DNA of 20,074 bases, from the IMG/VR virus record IMGVR_UViG_3300046559_000077, positions 1 through 20,074 of that record; one strand, given 5' to 3'. A program made the translations under genes and the position numbers. Below are positions 7,945-14,485 of this stretch, one piece after another (position 1 is the stretch's first letter; every line of letters begins with the position of its first letter). The stretch is from a virus. Below the pieces are notes generated by a model, which was not told the origin of the DNA, made no database searches, and saw only the letters and a program-made list of their open reading frames with translations.

Positions 7945-8112
7945 GCGCAAAGCCTTATGTCTTCGTGCCTGTTTTCTATGCAATCGATTAGACACCGCTC
8001 CGCGCAAAGCCTTATACTGATTGGCTTACCCCTGTCTCGACCATGCTGATTTGGGATCAGAGGGTCGAAGGTTCGAATCCTTTCGCTCCGACCACTATTT
8101 ACAAGGCTTTGC
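7945..8112. repeat. GCGCAAAGCCTTAT repeats flanking attP
   Basis: A perfect 14-base direct repeat lies at 7945-7958 and 8002-8015. A 12-base inverted copy with one mismatch (ACAAGGCTTTGC) lies at 8101-8112, on the other side of the tRNA-like core. Copies on both arms of the core suggest a second class of recombination protein binding site. Confidence 0.6.
8045..8094 (+). other. attP: attP core: 3' half of a tRNA-Pro(UGG) gene
   Basis: The sequence reproduces the anticodon arm, variable loop, T arm, acceptor 3' strand and CCA of a tRNA. The loop TTTGGGA (8050-8056) carries anticodon TGG (8052-8054), the T arm is GAAGG-TTCGAAT-CCTTT, and CGCTCCG-A-CCA ends at 8094. No matching CGGAGCG 5' acceptor strand, D arm or 5' half exists upstream, so this is not a working tRNA gene. 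A tRNA 3' half beside an integrase gene is the usual attachment core. Repeats shared by both flanks and phage genes on both sides show an intact attP rather than an integrated junction. Confidence 0.85.
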
Positions 8113-8169
8113 AGGCAGCGCGGTTTAGGGTGTCTAATGCAATGTCTAACGCGTGTCTAATAAATTTGG

Positions 8170-8403
8170 CTAGCCGATCACGTCGAAGTCATCTTCCGAC
8201 GGCGGGTTGCATACGTGCTGCTTGAGCCGGTTGTGCTCGACGCGCTCGTTTTCGAACAGGCGCCATCCTTCAGATTCTTCGCGCCACTTCAAGCCGGCCA
8301 TCCCGCAGTTCTTGCAAGTGACGCACCATGTGTTGCGGCGCGCGCGGAAATAACTACCGTTGTCGATCATCTGGTCGATAAGGTAGTCTGCGTACTCACC
8401 CAT
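8170..8403 (-). CDS. Small zinc-ribbon-like protein
   Basis: This 77-residue protein has a CVTCKNCG motif near residue 27, a GLKWR/GWRLF pair of aromatic stretches, and a late H-x-C (KQHVC), together suggesting a metal-bound fold. ATG 8403 is preferred over GTG 8406 because AGGAG is six bases from the ATG, and the start overlaps the integrase stop by one base (TGATG). It sits between the integrase and attP. Its function is unknown; the location would suit a recombination accessory factor, but small zinc proteins of this sort are spread through phage early operons. Confidence 0.72.
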   Translation of the reverse strand: MGEYADYLIDQMIDNGSYFRARRNTWCVTCKNCGMAGLKWREESEGWRLFENERVEHNRLKQHVCNPPSEDDFDVIG

Positions 8404-9488
8404 CACGCGCTCCTAGGTATGCGCAGCCGGACATCTGATACCGGCACTTCGCGCTGTTTCAAATAGATCTGCGTCGTCTTCGTGTCGCTGTGCGCGGCCG
8501 CGATCTTCAACGCCTCGATGTCGTACCCGGCGCGCTCTGCGTCGGTGAGCGCTTTCGCGCGAATATCTTTCACAGTGTAATTCTCTGCCGTCAGCGTGGC
8601 TCGCTCACACGCACGATCCCACGCCGAGCGGACGGCCGTGGCGCCGTACGGCTTGCCGTCGAGCGCGTGGATCACCGGTGTCTCGCCGATCCGCTGCACG
8701 CCGTCGATCTCGCGCACCCGGTCGAGCACCGCGGCGATCTCGGGCGTGATCGTGAAGTCGACGGCCAGGCCGCTGCTGTCTTCCGTCTTGCTCGGCACGA
8801 AGTGGATGACGCCCGCCGCGCGGTCGATCTGATTCCACGTCAGCGCGCGGATATCCGTCGAGCGCTGCGCGGTCAGGAAGCACAGGTCGACGAAGCACTG
8901 CATCATCGGGCCGGTGTTCACGCGGCCGGTGATCGTCTTGCCGGCACCGGTCGTGTAGGTGTAACTGAGCATCCCGTCGCGAATGCGCGCGAAGTGCTCG
9001 TCGGTGATATAGGTCTTGCGCGCCTTCGGCTTCTTCAGCTTCACTTCGCCGCATGGGTTCGTGTCGCGGCGGCCGTTGTCGACGCACCACTGAAAGAAGC
9101 CGGACAGGAACGCGCGCATCACGCGCTGCATCGACAGCTTGTCGGCGTACTTCACCTTCAGCCAGTTCGTGACGTGCGTCGGCTTGACGTCAGCGACGTT
9201 CACGTTTCTGAACCCCTTACCGGCGTACTCGCCGTACTTCGGCCATGCTTTCTCTTTGTGCTGATGTTTGCGCTCGCGCACGTACTGATCGATTAGCGGG
9301 CGCATGTCGCCGACGCCTTCGGGCCGCTCGACCTTCTTACGCTCAGCTGCGAGTCGTTCGACGAGTGTCGTCTCGCTATCAGTCAGCGCGCACAAACGAA
9401 TCCATTTTCCCGAGACGGGCTCGGACCAATACCAGGCGCCATGCTTCTGATACACGCGCGGATATTTGGCTTTTTTGCGCTCGACCAT
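8403..9488 (-). CDS. int: Tyrosine integrase
   Basis: This 361-residue site-specific recombinase should catalyse integration into, and with an excisionase excision from, a tRNA-Pro gene. The catalytic set is visible: Arg209 in TAQRSTDIRALTW, Lys234 in SKTEDSS, Arg310 in VKDIRAKALTDA, His333 in AAHSDTKTTQIYL and the nucleophile Tyr342. The box II position that is usually His is Lys307. Residues 60-150 look like the core-binding helical domain, and the first 50 like an arm-binding domain. I took ATG 9488; a TTG at 9494 overlaps the upstream stop and is also possible. No strong ribosome site is seen, so coupling to the DUF4224 gene is likely. attP lies 310 bases beyond its stop, after one small gene. 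Confidence 0.95.
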   Translation of the reverse strand: MVERKKAKYPRVYQKHGAWYWSEPVSGKWIRLCALTDSETTLVERLAAERKKVERPEGVGDMRPLIDQYVRERKHQHKEKAWPKYGEYAGKGFRNVNVADVKPTHVTNWLKVKYADKLSMQRVMRAFLSGFFQWCVDNGRRDTNPCGEVKLKKPKARKTYITDEHFARIRDGMLSYTYTTGAGKTITGRVNTGPMMQCFVDLCFLTAQRSTDIRALTWNQIDRAAGVIHFVPSKTEDSSGLAVDFTITPEIAAVLDRVREIDGVQRIGETPVIHALDGKPYGATAVRSAWDRACERATLTAENYTVKDIRAKALTDAERAGYDIEALKIAAAHSDTKTTQIYLKQREVPVSDVRLRIPRSA

Positions 9489-9490
9489 GA

Positions 9491-9706
9491 TCAATCAAAA
9501 CAGAGTTCAACCGCAGCCGGCGCGCTCGCGCCAAGGCCGTTCTTCTTTGCGTTCAATGCTTCGAACGTCTGCCAGGTGACGATCAGCTTGCCGTCACCAG
9601 CTCGCACGACGTCGACACCGAACGTCAGCTTGAACCATTCGGCTTGCTTCGAGTGGCGACGCTTGCCGGTGACGCGCACGAGTTCGTCTTCAGTAATGAG
9701 TTTCAC
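9491..9706 (-). CDS. DUF4224-type protein, probable excisionase or integration regulator
   Basis: This 71-residue protein matches the DUF4224 pattern I know: an N-terminal LITEDELVRVTGKRRHSKQAEWF section followed by a short winged-type strand pair (GKLIVTWQTFEAL). Proteins of this family are regularly coded directly before phage integrase genes, as here, and are thought to act as small DNA-binding or excisionase-like partners. The stop overlaps the integrase start. Family placement is fairly sure; the excisionase role is inferred from position. Confidence 0.8.
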   Translation of the reverse strand: MKLITEDELVRVTGKRRHSKQAEWFKLTFGVDVVRAGDGKLIVTWQTFEALNAKKNGLGASAPAAVELCFD

Positions 9707-9828
9707 AGAAACCCCACGATATGGGCAATGCCGGCGACAGAAAGAAACAGAACGCCCGACGCAAGACGGATGATGTAATTCAGTGTGTCGATGTTGTCGA
9801 CGTCGGCCGGGGTAATCTCGCGGTTCAC
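9703..9828 (-). CDS. Single-helix membrane peptide, 41 residues
   Basis: The GTG at 9828 has AAGGAG eight bases upstream and overlaps the previous stop (GTGA), so this short start is preferred over an upstream in-frame ATG. After a polar start (NREITPADVDNIDTLNY), residues 19-41 (IIRLASGVLFLSVAGIAHIVGFL) form one membrane helix reaching the C-terminus. The stop codon overlaps the DUF4224 start. Function unknown. Confidence 0.72.
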   Translation of the reverse strand: MNREITPADVDNIDTLNYIIRLASGVLFLSVAGIAHIVGFL

Positions 9829-10436
9829 GGTTGCGTCTCCTTGTTCTCGGCTAGGATTGCGCGGCAAAGGGTCGTTAAGTCTTTGCAATCGATTCTGAAT
9901 TCGCCGTCAACCCAATACCCGCCTGATATTTCAATCTCGTGCTCGATCTGCTCATCCGTCAGCGCCGCATCCTTTTCGGCGTCCGCACGCTCAGGCGTAG
10001 GGGCTGCGCTTTTAAGACAAGCAAAGCATCCGTTCCCACCGCAATGAGCGCACGGGGTATCAAAAGTGCCGTCATAGTTGAGCGTTGTTCTCGGCCCCAC
10101 CGGCTGCGCACGCTCAGGTGTAGGGGCGGCGGCAAGCATTTCGTCATAGATCGCGCCTACGTTCTCAGCACGCCACGGCTGCGCCTCACGCGGTGCGCAC
10201 TCGGCTTGCGGGGCTGCACGGTGCGGACAATTTCGCATCGTTGCTGCGTCGTCATTCACGCAGCTTCTGTTGTGCCAGCAAATGATCCTGTCGCATACCG
10301 CCTCACCCTTGCCGCCATCGGCTAGAAGGGCGCGAACGTCCGCTTTCAACACGGAAACGTGGCTTTCGAGTGCCGATCCGCGCCTTTCGGCATGCTCAAG
10401 TGCATGAGACAGCCGCGCTTTGATTTCGTCGTTCAT
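9825..10436 (-). CDS. Variable accessory protein with AAPTPERA repeats and a Cys cluster
   Basis: This 203-residue protein has a helical N-terminus (about 1-45), a His/Cys-rich middle (CDRIICWHNRSC, RNCPH), a CAHCGGNGCFAC knuckle near residue 132, and an acidic C-terminal segment. The octamer AAPTPERA occurs twice, coded by a 25-base near-perfect direct repeat at 9984-10008 and 10107-10131. This pattern is common in variable early phage genes that change by recombination at such repeats. It begins with ATGA overlap to a 29-codon gene and an AGGAGAG site. I do not know its function; zinc binding is plausible. Confidence 0.75.
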   Translation of the reverse strand: MNDEIKARLSHALEHAERRGSALESHVSVLKADVRALLADGGKGEAVCDRIICWHNRSCVNDDAATMRNCPHRAAPQAECAPREAQPWRAENVGAIYDEMLAAAPTPERAQPVGPRTTLNYDGTFDTPCAHCGGNGCFACLKSAAPTPERADAEKDAALTDEQIEHEIEISGGYWVDGEFRIDCKDLTTLCRAILAENKETQP

Positions 10437-10522
10437 TTCTTCTCTCCTGCAATGGCGGCGTCGATCTTTTTGCGTTTTTCCCGCTCCGCATCGTCTGCCG
10501 CGCGTTTGTTGTCTCGGCTCAT
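10433..10522 (-). CDS. Micro-gene, 29-residue charged peptide
   Basis: The peptide MSRDNKRAADDAEREKRKKI... is highly charged and helical. It is supported by AGGAAAG upstream of its ATG, by an ATGA overlap with the stop of the preceding gene, and by another ATGA overlap with the next start. This tight fit in the operon is the main argument for translation. Function unknown; it may serve mainly to couple its neighbours. Confidence 0.6.
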   Translation of the reverse strand: MSRDNKRAADDAEREKRKKIDAAIAGEKK

Positions 10523-10860
10523 GCTGCTTTCCTGGTCGACGCGCACAGTTCGGCGAAGCGATTCAGTTCCTTGTCGTACCCGCTCAGCGTTTCGGTCAGG
10601 CGCATATCTCGGTACGGCGGCGCAACGCGCGCCGGCTCGCTCGTGAAATAAACGTACGCTTTCCCGGCCATGTCGTCGTCACCGATGCGCTCGATGGCGC
10701 GCGACACACGGCCGGATGACAGCATGTCGGGCAGCGCGCGGTACAACGCGCCGGGGTGCGACACGCCGAGCCGTGACATCAGTTGGCGCATCGTCAGACG
10801 CTTGCCGCCATCAAGCACGCGCTCGACGTCTTCCGGCTTCACAAATATTTTCTTAGTCAT
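10519..10860 (-). CDS. Probable helix-turn-helix DNA-binding protein
   Basis: This 113-residue protein has a winged-helix-like segment at about residues 20-55 (RLTMRQLMSRLGVSHPGALYRALPDMLSSGRVSRA), typical of small phage regulators that bind DNA; the rest (YVYFTSEPARV and on) may be a wing or dimer part. It overlaps both neighbours by ATGA. In the operon it follows VRR-NUC. I cannot name a closer family. It could control later genes or act in replication. Confidence 0.7.
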   Translation of the reverse strand: MTKKIFVKPEDVERVLDGGKRLTMRQLMSRLGVSHPGALYRALPDMLSSGRVSRAIERIGDDDMAGKAYVYFTSEPARVAPPYRDMRLTETLSGYDKELNRFAELCASTRKAA

Positions 10861-11144
10861 ATCAGGGGGGCAATCTCTTCGATCATTCGATCAACGGCTT
10901 CTTTCGAATCGACGCAGCCGTACACCGCGCAGCCGAGCGCACGAAGGCGCTGATGCTCGCGGGTCTGTGCGTCGCTCGGCGTCTGGCCGGGTTTCTTCAA
11001 CTCTGCGAAAACGATCGTGCCGCCAGGGAAGATCACCAGTCGGTCGGGCACACTGCGCCGGGCCGGGCTCGTGAACTTGTATGCCTGCCCGCCGATCGCT
11101 TTCATGCGGTCGACCAGATAGGCTTCGACGTCACGCTCAAGCAC
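10857..11144 (-). CDS. VRR-NUC domain nuclease
   Basis: This 95-residue protein is a complete stand-alone VRR-NUC nuclease. The active site pattern is visible: Glu near residue 3-7, SVPDRLVIFPGG with the metal-binding Asp at about 34, and FAELKKPGQ with Glu48 and Lys50, followed by the conserved SDAQTREHQRLRALG helix. Members cut branched or structured DNA, and phage versions commonly work with an SNF2 helicase in the same gene cluster. It starts at GTG 11144, overlapping the previous gene by eight bases, without a clear ribosome site, so it depends on coupling. Its stop overlaps the next start (ATGA). Confidence 0.93.
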   Translation of the reverse strand: MLERDVEAYLVDRMKAIGGQAYKFTSPARRSVPDRLVIFPGGTIVFAELKKPGQTPSDAQTREHQRLRALGCAVYGCVDSKEAVDRMIEEIAPLI

Positions 11145-11307
11145 GGCGCGAACCGATTTCGAGATTCATCAGTTGCGACGCGACTTTTTCAGTCTCGCGG
11201 CGCAGTATCGATTCGCGGCGAACCGACTCGCGGCGCACCTGATAGACGTAATCGATCTCGCGCTTGAGCGCGCGCAGCTTGCGGTTGAGCAGATAGCGTT
11301 TAATCAC
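11137..11307 (-). CDS. Small basic coiled-coil protein, 56 residues
   Basis: The longer frame upstream of GTG 11307 is a shadow of the lipoprotein gene; the real gene probably begins at this GTG, which overlaps the lipoprotein stop (GTGA). The peptide (MIKRYLLNRKLRALKREIDYV...) is helical and strongly basic with regular Leu/Val/Arg spacing, so a coiled coil or nucleic-acid contact is possible. It lies between the lipoprotein and VRR-NUC. Function unknown. Confidence 0.68.
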   Translation of the reverse strand: MIKRYLLNRKLRALKREIDYVYQVRRESVRRESILRRETEKVASQLMNLEIGSRRA

Positions 11308-11642
11308 AGTGCACCTGTCGTTGCGATGGCGCAGTTTTTGATGCCGCGCAGGTTGTTGAGATCCGCCATACGTTCGTCGACGGTCTTTTGCGCGGCGGTG
11401 TGGGCGATGGCGTTGCCGATCCCGAAGTCGCCGAGTATCGCCAGCACGTCGAGCCCCGAGAACTCGGCTTGCTTGTCGATGGCGTGCTGCTGGCCTTGCG
11501 TCTTCGCGATTTCGAGATCGATCTCGCGGCACGACATCGTGGTCTTTTCGAAGTCGGTGACCTGGCCGGCTTGAACAAATTGCTTCGTCGCGCAACCCGA
11601 AAGGGCTGCGGCGAGAGCGGCTGCTAACAGAAGTTTTTTCAC
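11304..11642 (-). CDS. Small lipoprotein, possible superinfection-exclusion factor
   Basis: This 112-residue protein starts at GTG 11642 with AGGGG six bases upstream. It has a canonical lipoprotein signal (KKLLLAAALAAALSGC), giving a lipidated Cys17. The mature part has a charged helical region (MSCREIDLEIAKTQGQQHAID), a glycine-rich hydrophobic stretch (LDVLAILGDFGIGNAIAHT) and a helical end with a second Cys pair; I know similar small lipoproteins in proteobacterial genomes. It is the first gene after a strong promoter with two repressor sites, so it should be made early. Some early phage lipoproteins block injection by other phages; that role here is inference. Confidence 0.8.
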   Translation of the reverse strand: MKKLLLAAALAAALSGCATKQFVQAGQVTDFEKTTMSCREIDLEIAKTQGQQHAIDKQAEFSGLDVLAILGDFGIGNAIAHTAAQKTVDERMADLNNLRGIKNCAIATTGAL

Positions 11643-11659
11643 GGTGAGCCCCTAAGAGT

Positions 11660-11678
11660 TGTTCGGTGTTACCTAACA
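11660..11678 (-). promoter_or_regulatory. Repressor operator at the 11.7-kb promoter, start-site copy
   Basis: TGTTCGGTGTTACCTAACA is the best match in the window to the shared 19-bp pseudo-palindrome. It covers the expected transcription start of the leftward promoter (11686-11714). Confidence 0.75.
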
Positions 11679-11685
11679 CGACTCA

Positions 11686-11714
11686 ACTATAGGATGTTCG
11701 GCGAAGCCTGACAA
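11686..11714 (-). promoter_or_regulatory. Leftward sigma-70 promoter for the lipoprotein operon
   Basis: On the minus strand TTGTCA (11709-11714) and TATAGT (11686-11691) are 17 bases apart, both close to consensus. It lies in the 79-base gap between the polymerase stop and the lipoprotein start. One operator overlaps the -35 and spacer and another the start region, so the immunity repressor should silence it. Confidence 0.78.
11695..11713 (-). promoter_or_regulatory. Repressor operator at the 11.7-kb promoter, -35/spacer copy
   Basis: TGTTCGGCGAAGCCTGACA fits the shared 19-bp pattern with one change in the right half. It covers most of the -35 box and the spacer. Confidence 0.72.
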
Positions 11715-11721
11715 GTACTTT

Positions 11722-13851
11722 TTAATCCTTTTTGTAGCGATACCCCTCAAAGCCCGCCGCAGAAAGCGGCAAGCCTTCCGCCCACACCGGCACGGTCGAG
11801 ATCAGCTCGGACAATTGGCGCTCGGAATAGTCTTCCGTATCGGGCGCTTCCGTCAAAAGTTCGTCGTGAACTGACAACACGATGTCGTAACCGGCGGCTT
11901 CGACGTGCGGCATCGACGAGAACAACACGTCGCGCGACTCGGCTTGACACAAGTTTTCGAACAGCTTGCCGCCGTAGGTCTTCACGCGCTGCCATTTGCG
12001 CGAGTAGGGATTGACGCCCATATAGGAGATGTCGCCCTGATCGCTCACCTTCGGCGAGATGTAGCAAAGCTGCCGGCCGCTCGGCATCTGCACGCGCAGC
12101 CACTGGCCGTCACGGCGCATGATGATTCGGCGGCAGTGCACCGTCGTGCCGGGCGAGCAGATCGCGCGCACGGCCGCGTCTTTCAGTTCCCCCCAATAGC
12201 TCGACGTCTTCGGGTGCGCGCGGCGCCAGGCACGTTTCAGGATGTCGCAGGCGATATACACATCCTGATCGAGCGCGAGCGTGCGTTTCTTTTTCGTCGC
12301 CCAATCCCACGCGTTGCGCGCTTCGCGCACGACTCCGCTGTCGACCAGATCCAGCGCCGAAAAGACGGCCGTGCGGATGTCGTCGAGTTCCATCTTGTAG
12401 GTCATCGTGAACGTGACGAACGCGCCGACACCGCCTTCATAGGCAAGCGCGAGTTCCTGCACCTTCCCGAGCTGGCGTTTCTCTTTGTCGACCGCCTTGA
12501 CGTCGACGGCGAACGAGCGCGCATAGGCCAGCTTGTACAGGTCGGCGCCGGTGCCCGCGTCGAAGTCTCGGAACGCCTGCAGCTTCCACTCTTCGCCGGC
12601 AAGCCATGCCGCCATCCGGCCTTCGATGTTCGACAAGTCGGACACGACCAGCTTCTTACCGGGCGGCGAAACGATCGAGCCGCGGATCACGTTCGACGTC
12701 AAACCCATCACGTTACCGAAGACGAGATCGGCACCGTCAGACTTGAGCGCATCGACGCCCATGTCGACATAGCGTTGCATGTCGCCGTCGGCGAGCTTCT
12801 TCACGCCAAGCTCTTTCATGATCAGGCCGACGTTCGGTCGCGGCATGTTGCCCGGCTGATAGAGTCGGTGCGCGACGCGGCCGGTGCGGTTCGCGCCGCA
12901 AAACTGTTGCGTGCCGCGCATGCGGCCGTCGGACGACACGCCGCGCAGCAGCGTCTTGTATTTCGACGTGCTGGTCATCGTGGCTTCGAGCCGGATCGCG
13001 AGCAGTTCGCGCAACGCGTCGGGCAGATCCGGGTCATTGATCCGGCGCTCAAGCGTCGACTTTTTCATGTCCGGTAGGTCGACACCGTACTCGGCGAGCA
13101 AGTGCGCGAGCAGCTTGTCGCGCTGCGTCGTCTTCTGCACTTCGCCGTCGGTCAGCTCGACGGTGCGCTCGCCGAGCGCCTTCTGCGTGCGGGCGATGGC
13201 GCGCACGGCCGCGTGCGCGAGCTCGACGTCCATCGTCATGCCGCGCTGATTGATACCGATGTCGAGATGCGAAAGCGCAAGTTCCGAACGGTTGTTCGGA
13301 TAGTTCCACTTCGGCATCTTGTGATGGACGGCGCGCATCGCGCGGATATCCGCCTTCGCGTATTCCAGAAACTCAGACCATTCGACCGGGTGCGTCTCGC
13401 GCGTGGCGCGGCGCAGCTCCATGTGCGCGGGGCGCGGCTTGCAGAAAAGCTGAATCAGTGCGTTGCCGCGCTTGTCTTTCGCCTGATCCTGGCCGATGCC
13501 GAAGATCTCACAGAGCAGATCCAGCTTTCCCGGCAGGCTATGTTCGTACGCCTGCACCATCGTGTCGCGCCACTTCGCGACCGGCATGCGCGCATGCAAG
13601 TCGGGCATGCCGTGCTTGAGCACGGTGAAGTCGAACATGTTGCCGTTCTGCCACCAGTATTCGTCAGCTTCGTCGATCGCCATGTCGAGATCGCCCGGTA
13701 GCGGCTCGCCCGCCGTGCGATCCCACGCGGACACTTCGCCGTCGTCGATCGCGTAGGTGACGATCATGATCTCGACGGGCTCGGCGTAAATGTGCGTGCC
13801 CGACTTGATCGGCGTCGGGCTGAAGGTTTCGGTGTCGAGCCAAAGTTTCAT
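11722..13851 (-). CDS. Family A DNA polymerase with 3'-5' exonuclease domain
   Basis: This 709-residue enzyme should replicate the phage genome. The N-terminal DnaQ-like exonuclease is seen in WLDTETF (Asp6, Glu8), NGNMFDF near residue 72 and EYAKADI near 167. The polymerase motifs follow: A, VSDLSNIEGR near 403 (catalytic Asp); B, a KRQLGKVQELALAYEGG block near 460; C, LSVHDE near 660 with the second catalytic Asp. The real start is ATG 13851, which overlaps the previous stop (ATGA); the longer frame up to 14082 lies over another gene. All catalytic residues seem intact. The size fits the PolA-type replicases found with DUF2815 and DUF2800 genes in phages. Confidence 0.95.
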   Translation of the reverse strand: MKLWLDTETFSPTPIKSGTHIYAEPVEIMIVTYAIDDGEVSAWDRTAGEPLPGDLDMAIDEADEYWWQNGNMFDFTVLKHGMPDLHARMPVAKWRDTMVQAYEHSLPGKLDLLCEIFGIGQDQAKDKRGNALIQLFCKPRPAHMELRRATRETHPVEWSEFLEYAKADIRAMRAVHHKMPKWNYPNNRSELALSHLDIGINQRGMTMDVELAHAAVRAIARTQKALGERTVELTDGEVQKTTQRDKLLAHLLAEYGVDLPDMKKSTLERRINDPDLPDALRELLAIRLEATMTSTSKYKTLLRGVSSDGRMRGTQQFCGANRTGRVAHRLYQPGNMPRPNVGLIMKELGVKKLADGDMQRYVDMGVDALKSDGADLVFGNVMGLTSNVIRGSIVSPPGKKLVVSDLSNIEGRMAAWLAGEEWKLQAFRDFDAGTGADLYKLAYARSFAVDVKAVDKEKRQLGKVQELALAYEGGVGAFVTFTMTYKMELDDIRTAVFSALDLVDSGVVREARNAWDWATKKKRTLALDQDVYIACDILKRAWRRAHPKTSSYWGELKDAAVRAICSPGTTVHCRRIIMRRDGQWLRVQMPSGRQLCYISPKVSDQGDISYMGVNPYSRKWQRVKTYGGKLFENLCQAESRDVLFSSMPHVEAAGYDIVLSVHDELLTEAPDTEDYSERQLSELISTVPVWAEGLPLSAAGFEGYRYKKD

Positions 13852-14069
13852 GCCAGATCCGACAATGCTTCTTCGCGCTCGATTTCGAACGTCGCTTCGA
13901 CGACCGCCGGGTAAGTGATGCGCTTGGTCGGCGCCTTCTGCGACGCAATCTCGTAAGCGTCGCCGACAAGTCGGTCTTGCACTTCGAGCAGCCACTTGCA
14001 AGCGGCGCGAAAAGACGGGGTTTCCTGCAGTACGGTTTCGCTGCCGACTGCGCGCACGATATGTTTCAT
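13848..14069 (-). CDS. Small protein before the polymerase, 73 residues
   Basis: GGAG lies upstream of ATG 14069, and this start overlaps the previous stop (ATGA). The protein (MKHIVRAVGSETVLQETPSFRAACKWLLE...) has a helix rich in aromatic residues, then a strand-like RITYPAVVEATFEIE and an acidic end. Its stop overlaps the polymerase start. No family recognised; the fixed position next to the polymerase suggests a replication accessory role, which is inference. Confidence 0.72.
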   Translation of the reverse strand: MKHIVRAVGSETVLQETPSFRAACKWLLEVQDRLVGDAYEIASQKAPTKRITYPAVVEATFEIEREEALSDLA

Positions 14070-14212
14070 ACGAATGCTCCAATACCGATCACGGCGATGA
14101 AAGACACGAACCCGCCGAGCAGGCCGGTGAACACGTTGCGGCGCGCGTAGGCGCCGACCAGCACGCCGACTTGCGCGATAAGGACCGCGACTAGGAAAAG
14201 ATCGACTGTCAT
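14066..14212 (-). CDS. Two-helix membrane peptide, 48 residues
   Basis: The peptide begins MTVDLFLVAVLIAQVGVLVG and ends LLGGFVSFIAVIGIGAFV, two hydrophobic helices joined by a basic loop (AYARRNVFTG), so it should sit in the inner membrane. Its stop overlaps the next start (ATGA). Only a weak GGAA precedes the ATG. Function unknown; its topology resembles small phage membrane proteins that alter the host envelope. Confidence 0.65.
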   Translation of the reverse strand: MTVDLFLVAVLIAQVGVLVGAYARRNVFTGLLGGFVSFIAVIGIGAFV

Positions 14213-14393
14213 GTTGAGTTCCGGTTAGTAGTGCAAAACGGCAGTGCCTTGAATTTCCGCTCAATGCTTGCGTCGTTCGCGGTTTGCGCATGCTGCTGTC
14301 GTTGAAGCTCCTTGCGGGCGACGGCAGTTAGCGATTCAAGGCTTTGTCGCCGCGCTGCCGGCGCGACTCGGAGTGAACGACCCGCTAAAAATC

Positions 14394-14462
14394 GTTGCTG
14401 AAAGGACCGGCCCGGGTGTGCTCTGCGGCGCCGACCGCCGCGTGACCGACCCTTTCAGCAAC
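14394..14462 (-). terminator. Long inverted repeat followed by a T-run; possible terminator or structured RNA
   Basis: GTTGCTGAAAGG and CCTTTCAGCAAC pair perfectly over 12 bp; an inner hairpin (GCGGC / GCCGC) is possible. On the minus strand the second arm is followed by GATTTTT. It might stop part of the leftward transcription or form a stable RNA. Confidence 0.4.
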
Positions 14463-14485
14463 GCCCGGTGCGGGGACACCGGGCG
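14462..14485 (-). terminator. GC-rich 9-bp hairpin after the repeat-protein gene
   Basis: CGCCCGGTG (14462-14470) and CACCGGGCG (14477-14485) pair perfectly around a 6-base loop, seven bases after the stop of the 281-residue gene. On the minus strand it is followed by TTGCTG, not a T-run, so it may instead protect the mRNA end. Confidence 0.4.

Larger units (their letters stand above)
7920..8161. repeat. TGTCTAAT repeats flanking attP (probable integrase/Xis arm sites)
   Basis: The octamer TGTCTAAT or its close variant occurs five times: 7920-7927, 7987-7994 (inverted), 8131-8138, 8143-8150 (TGTCTAAC) and 8154-8161. The last three lie 12 and 11 bases apart, about one helical turn. They surround the tRNA-like core on both sides, which is the layout of arm-type binding sites of a tyrosine integrase or an excisionase. 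Protein binding is inferred. Confidence 0.6.

Noticed and set aside
7945-8015. A CRISPR array
   Set aside because: There are only two direct copies of 14 bases, with one inverted copy, placed around an attachment core next to an integrase.
8018-8094. A functional tRNA-Pro gene
   Set aside because: Only the 3' half is present; no 5' acceptor strand (CGGAGCG), D arm or first anticodon-stem context exists upstream.
11308-11679. The long upstream part of the frame that ends at 11137
   Set aside because: It overlaps the lipoprotein gene and its promoter; only the part from GTG 11307 fits the operon.
11905-13077. A 390-codon plus-strand frame
   Set aside because: It is wholly antisense to the DNA polymerase, whose motifs are clear, and its composition is that of a shadow frame.
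14070-14291. The upstream part of the frame that ends at 13848
   Set aside because: It covers the 48-residue membrane gene in another frame, its ATG is 16 bases from the nearest AAGGAG, and the sequence is not protein-like.
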